Positions 8,574 to 18,310 of a DNA stretch of 64,000 bases are shown piece by piece (within the stretch, counting starts at the first letter, position 1; each line of letters opens with the position of its first letter). The translations under genes were made by a program, and so were the position numbers. Below the pieces are notes generated by a model. It was not told the origin of the DNA. It made no database searches and was given only the letters and a program-made list of their open reading frames with translations. Source of the DNA: Rhizobium leguminosarum bv. trifolii WSM2297 (lineage in GTDB: Bacteria; Pseudomonadota; Alphaproteobacteria; Rhizobiales; Rhizobiaceae); contig NZ_JH719395.1 in NCBI RefSeq assembly GCF_000271845.1, positions 1,527,769 through 1,591,768 of the forward strand. The letters run 5' to 3'.

Positions 8574-9581
8574 TCATCCGGTCAGGGCGGAGGTGGCCCT
8601 GATGTCGCCGACATGGATACCGTTCCAATTGGGCATCGGCGTTACGGCAAAGCCCATCAGAGCGGCATGCACTTCGTCTTCCGTCTCGAAGAAGCGGGCG
8701 AGTGTCGCCGCCACCATGGCTTCGGCGGCGCGGGTGGTGCCATCCTCGCATTTCAGCGCGATGGCGATGCCCTTTTCCGGGATCGCGGCGCAGAAGACGC
8801 CCTCGGCGCCTGTCTTGACGAAGATGCGGCCGGGGGCGATCTGCATCAGTTTCGTGCAGGCGCGCCCGGAGCCGGCGACATAGAAGGGCTCGGCCATACA
8901 GGCATCGATCAGGCGGCGGGACGCTCTGGCGCGCAAGGGTTCGAGGCCGACCCCGGTCGCCATTCTGGCGAAGCCGTGGGCAAGGCTCCTGAGCGGTACG
9001 GCATAGGTCGGAATGGAGCAGCCGTCGGTGCCGCAACTCTCGGCGCCGAGCACGGCGCCGGTCAGGCTCTCCATCACCGCGCGGATTTCGACCTGCAGCG
9101 GGTGTTCGTAGCCGACATAGCCCTTCGGGTCGATATCCCTGTGGCAGCAGGCGCAGATGAAGCCGGCATGTTTTCCCGAACAATTGTTGTGCAGCGCGGT
9201 CGGCGCGTCGAGGGTGCGGACCTGATGAATCAGCACCTTTTGGCTCATCGACCAATGGGCGCCGCATTCCAGGGCTTCGGCATTCCGGCCGGCGCGCGAC
9301 AGCATGGAGGCGGCAAGCGCCACATGCTCGTCCTCGCCATTGTGCGAGGCGCAGGCGAGCGCCAATTCCTTGTCGCCGAAACCATAGGCGTCGGCCGCAC
9401 CGCTCTCGATAAGCGGCAGTGCCTGCATTGCCTTGCAGGCCGAGCGCGGGAAAACGGCGGCTTCCGTATCGCCCAGCGAAAAGACGAGCTTGCCATCACC
9501 ATCGACAATGGCCACCGCGCCGCGATGGCGGCTTTCGACGAGCAGGCCGCGGGTAACTTCGACGGTGACGGGATTGGTCAT
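8574..9581 (-). CDS. L-asparaginase II (rhizobial ReAIV/ReAV-type family)
   Basis: 335 residues. Asparaginase II of the rhizobial class is unrelated to the E. coli enzymes. The Ser-x-x-Lys pair is RSACK (Ser47, Lys50), and ACASHNGEDEH supplies the second serine (Ser79). The zinc-site residues known from the R. etli ReAV structure map to Cys134, Lys137 (NNCSGKHAG) and Cys188 (ESCGTDGCSIP). It hydrolyses asparagine to aspartate and ammonia in the cytoplasm. Start 9581 (MTNPVTVE) is preferred to ATG 9590, which differs by three residues. The region upstream is repeat-rich, and no operon partner is evident. Confidence 0.9.
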   Translation of the reverse strand: MTNPVTVEVTRGLLVESRHRGAVAIVDGDGKLVFSLGDTEAAVFPRSACKAMQALPLIESGAADAYGFGDKELALACASHNGEDEHVALAASMLSRAGRNAEALECGAHWSMSQKVLIHQVRTLDAPTALHNNCSGKHAGFICACCHRDIDPKGYVGYEHPLQVEIRAVMESLTGAVLGAESCGTDGCSIPTYAVPLRSLAHGFARMATGVGLEPLRARASRRLIDACMAEPFYVAGSGRACTKLMQIAPGRIFVKTGAEGVFCAAIPEKGIAIALKCEDGTTRAAEAMVAATLARFFETEDEVHAALMGFAVTPMPNWNGIHVGDIRATSALTG

Positions 9582-9737
9582 TGCTCTCATCCGGATGCTG
9601 GCGGGATGCGGCAGGCATACCGCGTCAGGGCGCGAAAGCCAACGGGGTATAGGCTTTGACATTGGTGGCTGCGGGGATGCCTGCTGATGAGGCGGTCGAC
9701 GCGTCGGCGGGATGTTTGGCGGACTCAGCCGCACATT

Positions 9738-9835
9738 CCGTCATCCCCGGGTCTTGAGCTTGGGATCCATGCCGGCTGCAGAAGGAGGCCAAGACAGATC
9801 CTAGGACCCCGCATGATGATGACAGGGTCCCTCGT
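9738..9835. repeat. REP-like intergenic repeat (type B copy 1)
   Basis: Starts CCGTCATCCCCGGGTCTTG, contains GGGATCCATGCCGGCTGC and ends near 9835. It is a diverged member of a dispersed family whose other copies are at 10301, 45417, 47488, 59956 and 62961. The family consists of two short stems (CAGGCCTTGAGCCTGG type and CTCGGGTCAAGCCCGAG type). Confidence 0.65.
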
Positions 9836-9882
9836 CCAGCCCATTAAATAGGCGTCACTCTCTGTGCACCTGCGCGTTGTTC

Positions 9883-10191
9883 CTATTCCCTTTCAACAAC
9901 GATTATTCGCAGGACACCGTGGCTGTCACGAACCCGGATCTCGATGGTTTTGCTCCTATTTCCAGCTTTCGTCACTTTGCAAACCTCGGATATAGCATCC
10001 CAGAATTGGGCTCTGGTAGGATAATCTATCTCAAGAGTATCCATGACTTTTCTCGTCGATTCCAAGGTAATGGGAAAACCACAATCCTCGGCACCCTTAC
10101 GAAAGAGGCGTTCAAAGGGAGTCTGCGGAACGTGGGTGCAACCTGCAACGGCGAAAGAAAACGCGACAGCGCCAACAATACGAAATTTCAT
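9883..10191 (-). CDS. Small predicted lipoprotein
   Basis: 102 residues. The N-terminus MKFRIVGAVAFSFAVAGC is a lipoprotein signal with lipobox VAGC (Cys18). The mature part contains ESTRKVMDTLEIDYPTRAQFWDAISEVCKVTKAG and a C-terminal VRDSHGVLRIIVVERE. ATG 10191 follows GGATGGGGACA; ATG 10200 is an alternative. No family recognised. Lower codon bias than its neighbours, and it lies between two repeat elements, which is compatible with acquired DNA. Confidence 0.65.
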   Translation of the reverse strand: MKFRIVGAVAFSFAVAGCTHVPQTPFERLFRKGAEDCGFPITLESTRKVMDTLEIDYPTRAQFWDAISEVCKVTKAGNRSKTIEIRVRDSHGVLRIIVVERE

Positions 10192-10300
10192 TGTCCCCAT
10201 CCAATTAATCAACCTCGGCGAGCACTAAGAGCAGAAGATCGGTAGAGTCAACCGGCCAGAGCACGGCGCGCATTTACGCGGGAAGCGATCCCACAAATTC

Positions 10301-10387
10301 CGTCATCCCAGGCCTCGAGCGTGGGATCCATAGCCGCGGCTGATGGAGGCCGGTGTGGGTGCTCGGGTCAAGCCCGAGCATGACGGA
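10301..10387. repeat. REP-like intergenic repeat (type B copy 2)
   Basis: CGTCATCCCAGGCCTCGAG, GTGGGATCCATAGCCGC and CTCGGGTCAAGCCCGAG followed by CATGACGG: the complete two-stem form of the type B family. It fills the gap between the lipoprotein gene and the MFS gene together with sequence in which I see no gene (10192-10576). Confidence 0.75.
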
Positions 10388-10576
10388 GCGTGGGGTGGGC
10401 TTCTGAAGCAAGTACCGCGATGGACGGCGGAGTGGGAGTTGCGTCCCGTCGCTCAACCATCGCGACGGTGATCGCATGACCCCGACAATGATCACAAAAA
10501 TTGACCCCGTCGATCAAAAACTATCGTTTTCCTGATATGTCCCTTCCAGCTAAAGGTGGTTCATCAGGAACCGTCC

Positions 10577-11788
10577 ATGCCCTCCACCCTCTCGTTGATC
10601 CTTCTCGACAACAGGATCCGCATTCCGGCCGTGACCTTGGTCGCGCTCGCCTTTACCTATGCCTCGACCGCGCCCTATCAGTCGATCATCGGGATCAACG
10701 AACTGGGCCTCAGCAACGGCACCTATTCGGCGCTGATCTTCTTCTCGGCGATCGTCAACGTCACCACCAGCCTGACGCTCGGCATCTGGTCGGACAGGCT
10801 GAAAGAGCGGCGGCCGCTGCTGCTGGGGCTTTCAGTCGCCGGCATGCTTGGCTTCGGGTCGATCGCGATCTTTCACAGCCCGGCGATCTTCATCGTCTCG
10901 ACGCTGTTGCTGGTGCCGATGAGCAATTCCACCTATTCGCTGCTGTTTGCAAGCCTGCGCGCCAGGACCAACCAGATGGATCGTGGCCAGGCGGCGGGGA
11001 TCACCGCAACAGTGCGGGCGCTGTTTTCCGGCTCGTGGGCGCTGGCGCCGGGGATGATCGGCCTTTATCTCGTCAATTCGCCATCGATGACGCCGGCTTA
11101 CGGGATCGCCGCCTTCGCAAGCTTCACCTGTTTCTGCCTGTATTTCTTCTTCGCGCCCGGAAACGGCACTGCCGGTCCCTCCCCCGATCAGCCCGGCTTC
11201 CTGGCGTCGCTGAAGCGGATCTTCATGCCCTCTGTGCTGGTGCGCGTCATCGTCATGGCGCTGCTCTTCGGGCTGCAGCGGCTGAACAGCATGCTGCTGC
11301 CACTGATCATCACCCACGCGGCTGATGGAAGCGTGGTCGATGTCGGCTTCATCGCCGGATTGACCGCCTTTCTCGAAATGCCGTTCATGGTGATGTGGGG
11401 AATGGCGCAACGGCGGTTCCGCACCGTGCATGTGCTCGCCTTCGGCGCGCTGATCTACTGTTCCTATCTGCTGCTGCTCGGCTTTGCCTCAGCGCCATGG
11501 CACATCTATGCGCTGCTCCTCCTCAACGCCTCCGGGGCGGCGGCGATCCTCAGCGTGCCGATCACCTATCTGCAGGACCTGATCGCAGATCGGCCGGGGC
11601 TCGGAACCTCGCTGCTCTCGCTCAACACCTTCATCGGCACCGGCATCGCCGCCGGGCTTTTTGCCCTCGGCACATCGGTCAGCGACTATTCCGGCACCGC
11701 CTTCGTCGGCGCTGCGGCGGGTCTCGCGTCGGTCGGAGTGCTGCTCTATCTCGAAAGCAGCAGGCGGCAGGCGCGGCAGCCGGCGTGA
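10577..11788 (+). CDS. MFS transporter (sugar-efflux-like)
   Basis: 403 residues with about 12 transmembrane helices. The loop after helix 2 contains the MFS-type basic motif GIWSDRLKERRPLLLGL (motif A variant). The general layout, including STAPYQSIIGINELGLS in the first loop, resembles SetA-like sugar efflux proteins. ATG 10577 follows AGGAACCGTCC and is preferred to a GTG at 10556. Predicted inner-membrane proton-coupled exporter; substrate not visible. Confidence 0.8.
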   Translation: MPSTLSLILLDNRIRIPAVTLVALAFTYASTAPYQSIIGINELGLSNGTYSALIFFSAIVNVTTSLTLGIWSDRLKERRPLLLGLSVAGMLGFGSIAIFHSPAIFIVSTLLLVPMSNSTYSLLFASLRARTNQMDRGQAAGITATVRALFSGSWALAPGMIGLYLVNSPSMTPAYGIAAFASFTCFCLYFFFAPGNGTAGPSPDQPGFLASLKRIFMPSVLVRVIVMALLFGLQRLNSMLLPLIITHAADGSVVDVGFIAGLTAFLEMPFMVMWGMAQRRFRTVHVLAFGALIYCSYLLLLGFASAPWHIYALLLLNASGAAAILSVPITYLQDLIADRPGLGTSLLSLNTFIGTGIAAGLFALGTSVSDYSGTAFVGAAAGLASVGVLLYLESSRRQARQPA

Positions 11789-11885
11789 GGCGCGAGCTGC
11801 TTGCGCGCGATGTGATCGACGAAGTGCGTCAGAGGAAAACGTGGCGAGCGGGTGAGGTTCTGTGGTGCTGTGCCGAAAAGATCTG

Positions 11886-12022
11886 CCCCTCACCCTAACC
11901 CTCTCCCCGTTCTGACGGGGAGAGGGGACGTGCCCTGCGAGAGGGTGGTGGGAACGGCGAGGTTGCCGCGATTCCCCTTCGCCCCGCAAGCGGGGAGAAG
12001 GTGCCGGCAGGCGGATGAGGGG
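11886..12022. repeat. RIME-like palindromic repeat (inverted copy)
   Basis: Contains CCCTCACCCTAACCCTCTC, a stem CTCCCCGTTCTGACGGGGAG, GGACGTGCCCTGCGAGAGG, and the closing CGCAAGCGGGGAGAAGG and GGCGGATGAGGGGC. It is the uninterrupted form, in reverse orientation, of the element split by the IS at 5059. It lies between convergent genes and may act as a bidirectional transcript end. Confidence 0.75.
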
Positions 12023-12055
12023 CCGGCGCGGTTCGCTCCGTCCAATCGCTCCGCC

Positions 12056-12679
12056 TCAACGCGGCGTAATGCGATAGGCGCAGCGCCTTGCCCCGGCGAG
12101 GATGTGTTCGCGGCGCTCGACGTCGGCGCCGAGGGCGGTGCGGAAGGTTTCGAGTTCGGAGCGGCAGAAGCCGGCGCAGGCGGTGGCCGCCGCGCAGATC
12201 GGGCAGTGGTTTTCGACCAGCATGAAGGACCCGTCCGCCTCCTGCCAGCTGTCGGCCATATAACCCTCGCGGGTGCGGATGGCGGCCAGGCCCTCGACAC
12301 GCGCGGCAAGGTCGCCGGCATTTTCTAATTCCTGCCGATACCGCTGCAGCGTTTCGGCCTCGCGGGCGGAGATGACGGTGTCGAGGGCCGCGGGGCCAAG
12401 CTGTTCGACCAGCGTGCCGAGCAGGTTTGCCGTCAGTTCGGCATGGCCGTCGGGGAATTGACGGTTGCCCGCGGCAGTCAGGTGCCAGAGCTGACGCGGC
12501 CGGCCCCTGCCCGTGGCGCCGATGGTGACCGGCTCCACCAGCCCCTGCTCGGCCAGCTTGGCCAGTTGCTGACGGGCGGCCTCGGCCGAAATGCCGAGCG
12601 CATTGCCGATCGCGGCGCCAAGCTGCGGGCCGTCGGTCTTTATCAGGATCAGGATGCGGTTGGCGGGCGACTGGCGCAT
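12056..12679 (-). CDS. COG2345-type winged-helix regulator with C-terminal Cys cluster
   Basis: 207 residues. The N-terminal winged helix (about 5-75) includes GNALGISAEAARQQLAKLAEQGLVEPV and a wing with GRGRPRQLWHLTAAG. The C-terminus has HCPICAAATACAGFC, a Cys cluster like that which ligates Fe-S in SufR-type members of the family. Start 12679 (MRQSPANRIL) is chosen because homologues start there and the candidate operators lie upstream; ATG 12718 is an alternative. Divergent from an MFS exporter, which it probably represses. Confidence 0.75.
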   Translation of the reverse strand: MRQSPANRILILIKTDGPQLGAAIGNALGISAEAARQQLAKLAEQGLVEPVTIGATGRGRPRQLWHLTAAGNRQFPDGHAELTANLLGTLVEQLGPAALDTVISAREAETLQRYRQELENAGDLAARVEGLAAIRTREGYMADSWQEADGSFMLVENHCPICAAATACAGFCRSELETFRTALGADVERREHILAGARRCAYRITPR

Positions 12680-12721
12680 ATTTTTCCAAGTTACGTCTTG
12701 TTTTAATCGGGGCGGCATGTA

Positions 12722-12747
12722 ATTTTCCAATTTATAACTTGGAAAAT
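12722..12747. promoter_or_regulatory. Candidate operator in divergent regulator/MFS promoter
   Basis: Perfect 9-base inverted repeat ATTTTCCAA (12722-12730) and TTGGAAAAT (12739-12747). The related half CCAAGTTA at 12686-12693 is the complement of TAACTTGG at 12735-12742, so a second site overlaps the regulator start. Located between a COG2345-type regulator and an MFS gene. Confidence 0.5.
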
Positions 12748-12781
12748 AATCCTTCGCCAGCAAAAATCTCGGGGTCCACCC

Positions 12782-14209
12782 ATGTCGGATATCGACCAGA
12801 CTGCAACCATACCCAACGCCGGCTCCCTCCTCCGCCTCTTCCTGCCCGAGCATCTGCCGGCAACATTGATCCTTGCCGGCGGCGTGACACTGTATGCGGT
12901 GGAGACTTACATCATGGCGACGATCGCGCCTTCGATCGTGCGCGACATTGGCGGGCTCGCGCTGTTTTCCTGGGTCACCAGCCTGTTCGTCGCCGCCGCC
13001 GTGCTCGGTTCGATCTTCGTCGCCATGCGGCCGCGCGGTATCGGGCTTCGCGCCGTCTATGTGATCGCGGCGCTGGTCTTCGGCGTCGGCAGCCTGATTG
13101 CCGCAGCCGCACCGTCGATGCCGGTGGTGCTGATCGGACGCGCGGTGCAGGGTCTCGGCACCGGGGCGCTTGCAGCGCTTGGCTACGCCTTCATCCGCTT
13201 CGTCTATCCCGAGCCGCTATGGACGAAGGCGTCGACGCTCTATGCGGCCATCTGGGGCGTGGCAACCGTTATCGGGCCGACGCTTGGCGGCTTTTTCTCC
13301 GCCGGCAGCAACTGGCGCTACGCTTTCATCGTGCTGGTGCCGCTCGGCTTGGTGATGGCGGCACTGGCGCCGCGGCTGTTGCCTGAGGTCGCGGACGACC
13401 GCGAGCAGGCGAAAACGCCGCTTGCCCAGATCGGGCTGCTGCTCGGCGCCGTGCTGATGGTCAGTACCGCCGGGACAATCGAGATGACGGCCGCGAAAAT
13501 CGCCTTGATCGCGGCCTCGATCGCTGCGGTCGTCGGCATGCTCCGCATCGAAGGCCGAAGCCCGAACCGGCTGCTGCCCTCCGGCGCGGTCAGCCTTTCC
13601 AGGCCGATTGCACGTGTCTACCTGACGATGCTCGCCGTGACTGTCGTGCTCGTCAGCGACGTCTTCATTCCCTATTTCCTGCAGGTGCTGCACGGGGTGA
13701 CGCCGCTTGTCTCAGGTTATCTCGTGGCACTCGTCGCCCTCGGCTGGACGTTTTCGGCCTTCCTCAGCGGCTCGCTGACCGGCGGCCGCGCGCATGCGGC
13801 GATCGTTGCCGGTGCGCTGATCGAGGCGGCGGCCACCATTTCACTGGCGGTCTTTCTCGCGCGCGACAATCCGCAAGCCCATATGCTCTTCATCGTGCCG
13901 GCGGCAGTCGGCATGTTCATGATGGGCTTCGGCGTCGGGCTCGGCTGGGCGCATCTTGTCGCCATGGTCCTGACGCTCGTCGCCGACAGCGAACAGGACA
14001 AGGCTTCGGCGGCGATCCCGACGATGAGTTCGCTCGGCGGCGCTTTCGGCGCGGCCTTTGCAGGCCTCATTGCCAATGGCGCCGGCCTCGTCGATCCGGG
14101 CGGCATAGCCGGGGCGCTGTCGGCAACCTACTGGCTCTATCTGCTGATGGCGCTGCCCGGCGTTCTGGCAGTCGGCGTGGCGCTGACGCTTAGCCGACGC
14201 GCAGCATGA
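12782..14209 (+). CDS. MFS transporter (DHA2-like drug exporter)
   Basis: 475 residues with roughly 14 hydrophobic helices, the length of the 14-helix DHA2 group. Family traits include the first helix [24 protein letters not shown] with the D-containing helix 1 motif, and helix 5 [17 protein letters not shown] (motif C-like antiporter signature). Start ATG 12782 lies 34 bases after the candidate operator. Probably an inner-membrane proton-driven exporter controlled by the adjacent regulator. Its 3' end overlaps the convergent quinone reductase gene by 20 bases. Confidence 0.85.
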   Translation: MSDIDQTATIPNAGSLLRLFLPEHLPATLILAGGVTLYAVETYIMATIAPSIVRDIGGLALFSWVTSLFVAAAVLGSIFVAMRPRGIGLRAVYVIAALVFGVGSLIAAAAPSMPVVLIGRAVQGLGTGALAALGYAFIRFVYPEPLWTKASTLYAAIWGVATVIGPTLGGFFSAGSNWRYAFIVLVPLGLVMAALAPRLLPEVADDREQAKTPLAQIGLLLGAVLMVSTAGTIEMTAAKIALIAASIAAVVGMLRIEGRSPNRLLPSGAVSLSRPIARVYLTMLAVTVVLVSDVFIPYFLQVLHGVTPLVSGYLVALVALGWTFSAFLSGSLTGGRAHAAIVAGALIEAAATISLAVFLARDNPQAHMLFIVPAAVGMFMMGFGVGLGWAHLVAMVLTLVADSEQDKASAAIPTMSSLGGAFGAAFAGLIANGAGLVDPGGIAGALSATYWLYLLMALPGVLAVGVALTLSRRAA

Positions 14210-15188
14210 TCTTGCCGACATGGCTGCCGTCTTCCATCAGCCGGTGGGCTTCGACAACGTCCTCGAAGGCGAAGACCTTGTGGATGACGGGGGCGACGGT
14301 GCCGGCTTCCAACAGCGGCCAGACCTCGGAGAGCAAGTCGTCGCGGATGGCGCGTTTTTCTTCCGCCGTGCGCGGGCGCATGGTGGAGCCGGTCACCGTC
14401 AGCCGCTTGACCATGATCGGCGACAGATTGATCTTTTCGGCAATGGCGCCGCCGAGGAAGGCGATGATCGACAGGCAGCCGTCTTTTCCAAGCGAGGCGA
14501 GATTGCGCTCGAAATAGGCCGCACCGATCATGTCGAGGATGATATCGACACCCTGGCCGGTTTCGGCCTTGATCACCTCGGCGAAATCCTCGCTCCGGTA
14601 GTTGATGGCGCGTTTGGCGCCGAGCCTTTCGCAGGCCTCGCATTTCTCGGCTGAGCCGGCCGTGGCGTAGACCTCGGCGCCGAAGGCGCGGGCGAGCTGG
14701 ATGGCGGTCGTGCCGATGCCGCTGGAGCCGCCATGGATCAGCACGGTCTCGCCTTCGGTCAGCCCGGCCATCTGGAAGAGATTGGCCCAGACGGTGAAGA
14801 AGGTTTCCGGCAGAGCGGCAGCCTTGACCGCGTCATAACCCTTGGGAAAGGGCAGGATCTGGCCTGCCGGCAGCAGGCAATATTCGGCATAGGCGCCGCC
14901 ATTGGCGAGGCCGCAGACCTTGTCGCCGAGGCTGTAGCCGCTGACGCCAGGGCCAATCGCAACGATTTCACCCGACAGTTCCAGGCCGAGGATCGGGCTC
15001 GCATTTTTGGGCGCGGGATAGCTGCCCTGGCGCTGGGCGACATCGGGGCGGTTGACGCCGATCGCCTCGGCGCGCACGAGAACCTGTCCCTCACCCGGCA
15101 CCGGCAGCGGGCGTCTGCCGATCGTCATCACCTCCGGCCCGCCGAACGACGGCAGATCGACGAAACGCATTTCCTGCGGCAATGGCAT
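14190..15188 (-). CDS. NAD(P)H-quinone oxidoreductase / zinc-independent MDR (PIG3-like)
   Basis: 332 residues of the medium-chain dehydrogenase/reductase fold. The GroES-like N-terminal half shows [15 protein letters not shown] and [16 protein letters not shown]. The Rossmann half shows [30 protein letters not shown], the NADPH-binding GGSSGIG loop. The catalytic zinc Cys/His set of alcohol dehydrogenases is absent, which supports a quinone reductase of the PIG3 type. It reduces quinones or enals with NADPH in the cytoplasm. The start is followed upstream by AGGAGGGTTGCGCC. Confidence 0.87.
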   Translation of the reverse strand: MPLPQEMRFVDLPSFGGPEVMTIGRRPLPVPGEGQVLVRAEAIGVNRPDVAQRQGSYPAPKNASPILGLELSGEIVAIGPGVSGYSLGDKVCGLANGGAYAEYCLLPAGQILPFPKGYDAVKAAALPETFFTVWANLFQMAGLTEGETVLIHGGSSGIGTTAIQLARAFGAEVYATAGSAEKCEACERLGAKRAINYRSEDFAEVIKAETGQGVDIILDMIGAAYFERNLASLGKDGCLSIIAFLGGAIAEKINLSPIMVKRLTVTGSTMRPRTAEEKRAIRDDLLSEVWPLLEAGTVAPVIHKVFAFEDVVEAHRLMEDGSHVGKIMLRVG

Positions 15189-15265
15189 GGCGCAACCCTC
15201 CTGATCCCGACTGTTGGAAATAAGTCAGGCCCGCGGGCTTGGGAAGGCTGGAAGTGGCAAGGGCG

Positions 15266-17070
15266 TCAATTCGCCTCGCCCAACAGATGGAAAACCAGGC
15301 CGTCGTCGCTCTCCTTGGCGGCCGACTTGATGACGGCGATCTCGGCGCTGACGCGATTGATATCGTCGATGACAAGGCCCACCGGCAGTTCGATGACGCC
15401 GATCGAGCAGCGCATCAGCGGGAACAGCGCTTCGGCGCCGGCGCGGTCGTGACCGAGAATGCGGCCGGCGGCGCGGTGTTCGTCGGAATAGAGATCGAGC
15501 ACGTCATCATGGAAATCGCCGATCAGCCGGTCGAGAATCTCCGTCAGTTCCTCCTTGGTCCAGCCGACCACGCCGATGAAGAAATCGTCGCCGCCGACAT
15601 GCCGAGGAAATGCCGTTCGGCGAAGAAATAACGGCGCATCAGCGCGGCAAACAGCGAGATCGCATGGTCGCCGAGATGGAAGCCGTAGGCATCGTTGAAC
15701 GGCTTGAAATTGTCGAAATCGCAATAGCAGAAATGACGAACCTCATCACCGTCGCGGCCGGACTGGCGCATGAAATCGCGGATGGCGCGATTGCCCGGCA
15801 GGCCGGTCAGCGGGTTCTGATCCTGGGCGGTTTTCAGTTGCTTCTCGTTGATGACCTTGATCAGCGAGGCGGCGGAGACGACGCCGGCATAACGCATGTT
15901 GTCGGTGAGGATCAGGCAGTTGCTGCCTTCCATATTGGCAAAGATCGCCATCAGCTGCTCGGCATCGCTGTCGAGGCCGACGATCGGCGCCATCTCGACG
16001 AAATGCGAGATGCTGCGCTCATACATCTTGTTCTTCAGGAGATCGCGCCCGAACGGCTGATAGATATATTCCTTGAGGTGCTGCTCGTGGATGATGCCGC
16101 GCGGCTCGTCATTGGCGTTGAGCACCGGAAAGAAAGCCTGGCGCGGATTGCGGCGGAAGAGTTCGAAGACGCTGTCGATGCTGTCGTTCTCATACACCGT
16201 CGGCAAGAGTTCGATCTGCTTGCGGATGAGGATTTCGTCGAGCGACTGGCTGCCGGGCTTGCTTTTACCAAGCTCCTGCAGATGCGGGAAGGACGGCGCC
16301 AGCTCGGAAATATGCGTCGTCGGGCGGGAGATAAACCAACCCTGGACGAGATCAACGCCATATTCGCGGCAGGCGATGAATTCGGCCTCGGTCTCGATGC
16401 CTTCGGCGATGACGCGGGTGCCGAGCACATGGGCGATATTGACGATGCTCTTCAGCAGATGGCGCTTACGGGGGCTACGGTCGATCTCGGCGACGAAATG
16501 CCGGTCGATCTTCAGATAATCGACGGCATAATCGCACAGCAGCTTCATCTCGCCGTGGCCGACGCCGAAATCGTCGATCGCCAGCTTGAAGCCGGCCTTG
16601 CGCAGCTTCGAAACCAGGCCGGCAAACTCCGGCACGCTGGTATTGTCGAACCGCTCGGAGAATTCGAAGCAGACGGAGGACGGCGGGATATCGGCCTTCC
16701 GCAGGTGCTGCAGCAGGCTTTCGACCAGGTGTTCGCCATGCGGGATCAGCCGGACGTCTAGATTGAGGAACAGCGTCGCGGTGGAAAAATTCGACAGTGT
16801 GGCGAATTTGGCGAGCGCGCGGCTTGCCAGCATCTGTTCGAGCTGCAGCAGCTGGCCGGCCTGATGGGCTTCGTCGAGGATGTCGACCGGCGTATCGTAG
16901 CCGATGCGCTCCTGGCCGCGCATCAGGGATTCGTAACCGAAAACCGTGCCGGTGCCGGCCTCGACGATCGGCTGGAAGGCGTTTTCGACAACGAGCTTGG
17001 CCAGTGTGACGATCTGGTCGCTGGCATAGCGGCGCAGAACGCCGGGCCCGACGGTGGCAGCCAGGGACAT
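15266..17070 (-). pseudogene. EAL-CBS-GGDEF cyclic-di-GMP protein, split by a one-base frameshift
   Basis: Order: EAL phosphodiesterase domain (about residues 28-265), CBS pair (about 285-410) and GGDEF domain (about 430-590). The EAL domain keeps FGYESLMRG, AIDDFGVGHGEMKLL, YLKIDRHFV and VIAEGIETEAE, so catalysis looks possible. Near 15600 the frame changes: FAERHFLG ends in one frame and HVGGDDFFIGVVGW continues in another, which needs one extra C in GGC(C)AT. As read, translation would stop at 15544. The GGDEF site is GGDDF, a variant. Start 17070 follows GGAGATCAGC. Either a sequencing error or a real disabling of the cyclase half. Confidence 0.8.
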
Positions 17071-17223
17071 GCTGATCTCCACTGTGACTTGTTCTTGTTG
17101 GTCACGAAAATGCCGTGGAAGGATCAATGAACCCTTTCGCCAATATGAAAGTTTTGTGAAGACGCAGGCCATCGCCACGCGTTCCGCGTTTAACTGAATT
17201 GCAAAATACAATCAGGCGCTTGT

Positions 17224-17466
17224 TCAGGCGGTGCGGCGGCGCTCCGCCTCGTGATCGGCGAACATATCGGCGACACATCTGCCGCTGGACGGAGTGCCCT
17301 CGTCGTCGAGCACATCGTCGCGGAATTCGTTGAGCTTGCGGGCGGTATCCCAGAGGCGCAGCGCCTCGCGGACGACCTCGCTGCTTGAGGCATAACCGCC
17401 ATTGTCGACGGCGGCGCGGATGCCCGCTGCCTGTTGCGGTGAGATGGAAACGGTGACCATCGGCAT
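17224..17466 (-). CDS. Orphan ParD-like antitoxin (ribbon-helix-helix)
   Basis: 80 residues. The N-terminal ribbon-helix-helix VTVSISPQQAAGIRAAVDNGGYASSSEVVREALRLWD is the ParD/CopG signature, followed by a charged C-terminal tail that would bind ParE. Start 17466 follows GGGAGGAAGTTC. In ParDE operons the toxin follows immediately; here the next gene is the EAL protein and no ParE frame is visible on either side. It may be solitary, acting on a distant toxin or as a repressor. Confidence 0.75.
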   Translation of the reverse strand: MPMVTVSISPQQAAGIRAAVDNGGYASSSEVVREALRLWDTARKLNEFRDDVLDDEGTPSSGRCVADMFADHEAERRRTA

Positions 17467-17573
17467 GAACTTCCTCCCTTTTTTATTCAGGCAGAACCCT
17501 GCCTTTGGGGGACGCATGACCATTTGCGGTGATCGCACATACCTCTAAAGTCTAATCCCCTGTTATCCCCTTG

Positions 17574-18170
17574 TCAAAAAGAACGATCGGAATGCGGCGC
17601 AGAGGCAACGCTCTCCCCTGTTCCACTGCGAATGCCGAGGCCGAAGGCAATTATCGTCCAACCCTGGATGATGAGATCGGCGGCCAGGAACAGGCCAAGG
17701 ATCCAGAGGCTGTTGACCGGCCAGCCGAGGGCGATGACGAAACCGGCAAGCGCTGTAATGACGCCGCTGGCGACGATCCATCGCCAACCCTTGATCGGCT
17801 TCATACGCATCCCGACCCAGGTGCGGAAGACGCCGGCAATGACGAGCGCAAGTGAAAGAAACAGCGTCAGCGCTGCCGAGGTGAGGATGGGATTGACGAA
17901 GGCGCAGATGCCGGCCAGCACATAGAGCAGACCGCTCAGCGCCCAGAAAAGCACGTGATCCCAGCCGCGCACCTGGAAGGCGTGGACGAGATAGATCACG
18001 CCGCCGAACAGCATGAGCATGCCGACATAATAGACCGAGATGACGGTGGCGAGCATCAGATTGCCAAGCGCGATCAGACCGCAGACGAGCAGCAACACGC
18101 CGAGGCCGACGAACCAGATCCATTTCGACTGCAGAGAGGATGTGGGCACTGCATTGAAGACATCGGCCAT
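17574..18170 (-). CDS. HdeD-family membrane protein (DUF308)
   Basis: 198 residues with six predicted membrane helices and the internal repetition of HdeD proteins (LVCGLIALGNLMLATVISVY ... LAGICAFVNPILTSAALTLFLS ... LAGFVIALGWPVNSLWILGLF). Start 18170 follows GGAGGTGCGTC. HdeD is linked to acid stress in E. coli; the role here is inferred. It is divergent from betI, so its promoter shares the intergenic region with the BetI-type palindrome. Confidence 0.85.
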   Translation of the reverse strand: MADVFNAVPTSSLQSKWIWFVGLGVLLLVCGLIALGNLMLATVISVYYVGMLMLFGGVIYLVHAFQVRGWDHVLFWALSGLLYVLAGICAFVNPILTSAALTLFLSLALVIAGVFRTWVGMRMKPIKGWRWIVASGVITALAGFVIALGWPVNSLWILGLFLAADLIIQGWTIIAFGLGIRSGTGESVASAPHSDRSF

Positions 18171-18254
18171 GACGCACCTCCGGTTGGGAAAGGATATGTT
18201 GCAGCAATTGTTCGGGGAAAGATCGGCGGCCGGGCAAATCGCGAAAGATTTTTG

Positions 18255-18274
18255 TTGATTGATCACTCAATCAA
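18255..18274. promoter_or_regulatory. betI operator: Candidate BetI operator
   Basis: Perfect 8-base inverted repeat TTGATTGA (18255-18262) and TCAATCAA (18267-18274) with spacer TCAC, 36 bases before the betI start. Position and symmetry fit the known autoregulation of bet genes by BetI, relieved by choline. It could also affect the divergent HdeD-like gene. Confidence 0.7.
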
Positions 18275-18310
18275 AAATACTCTAGTCGAAATTTCAGGGG
18301 AGTTGGCGGT

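Noticed and set aside
8439..9659. 406-codon plus frame opposite asparaginase
   Set aside because: Shadow; the minus-strand gene has all catalytic and zinc-site residues.
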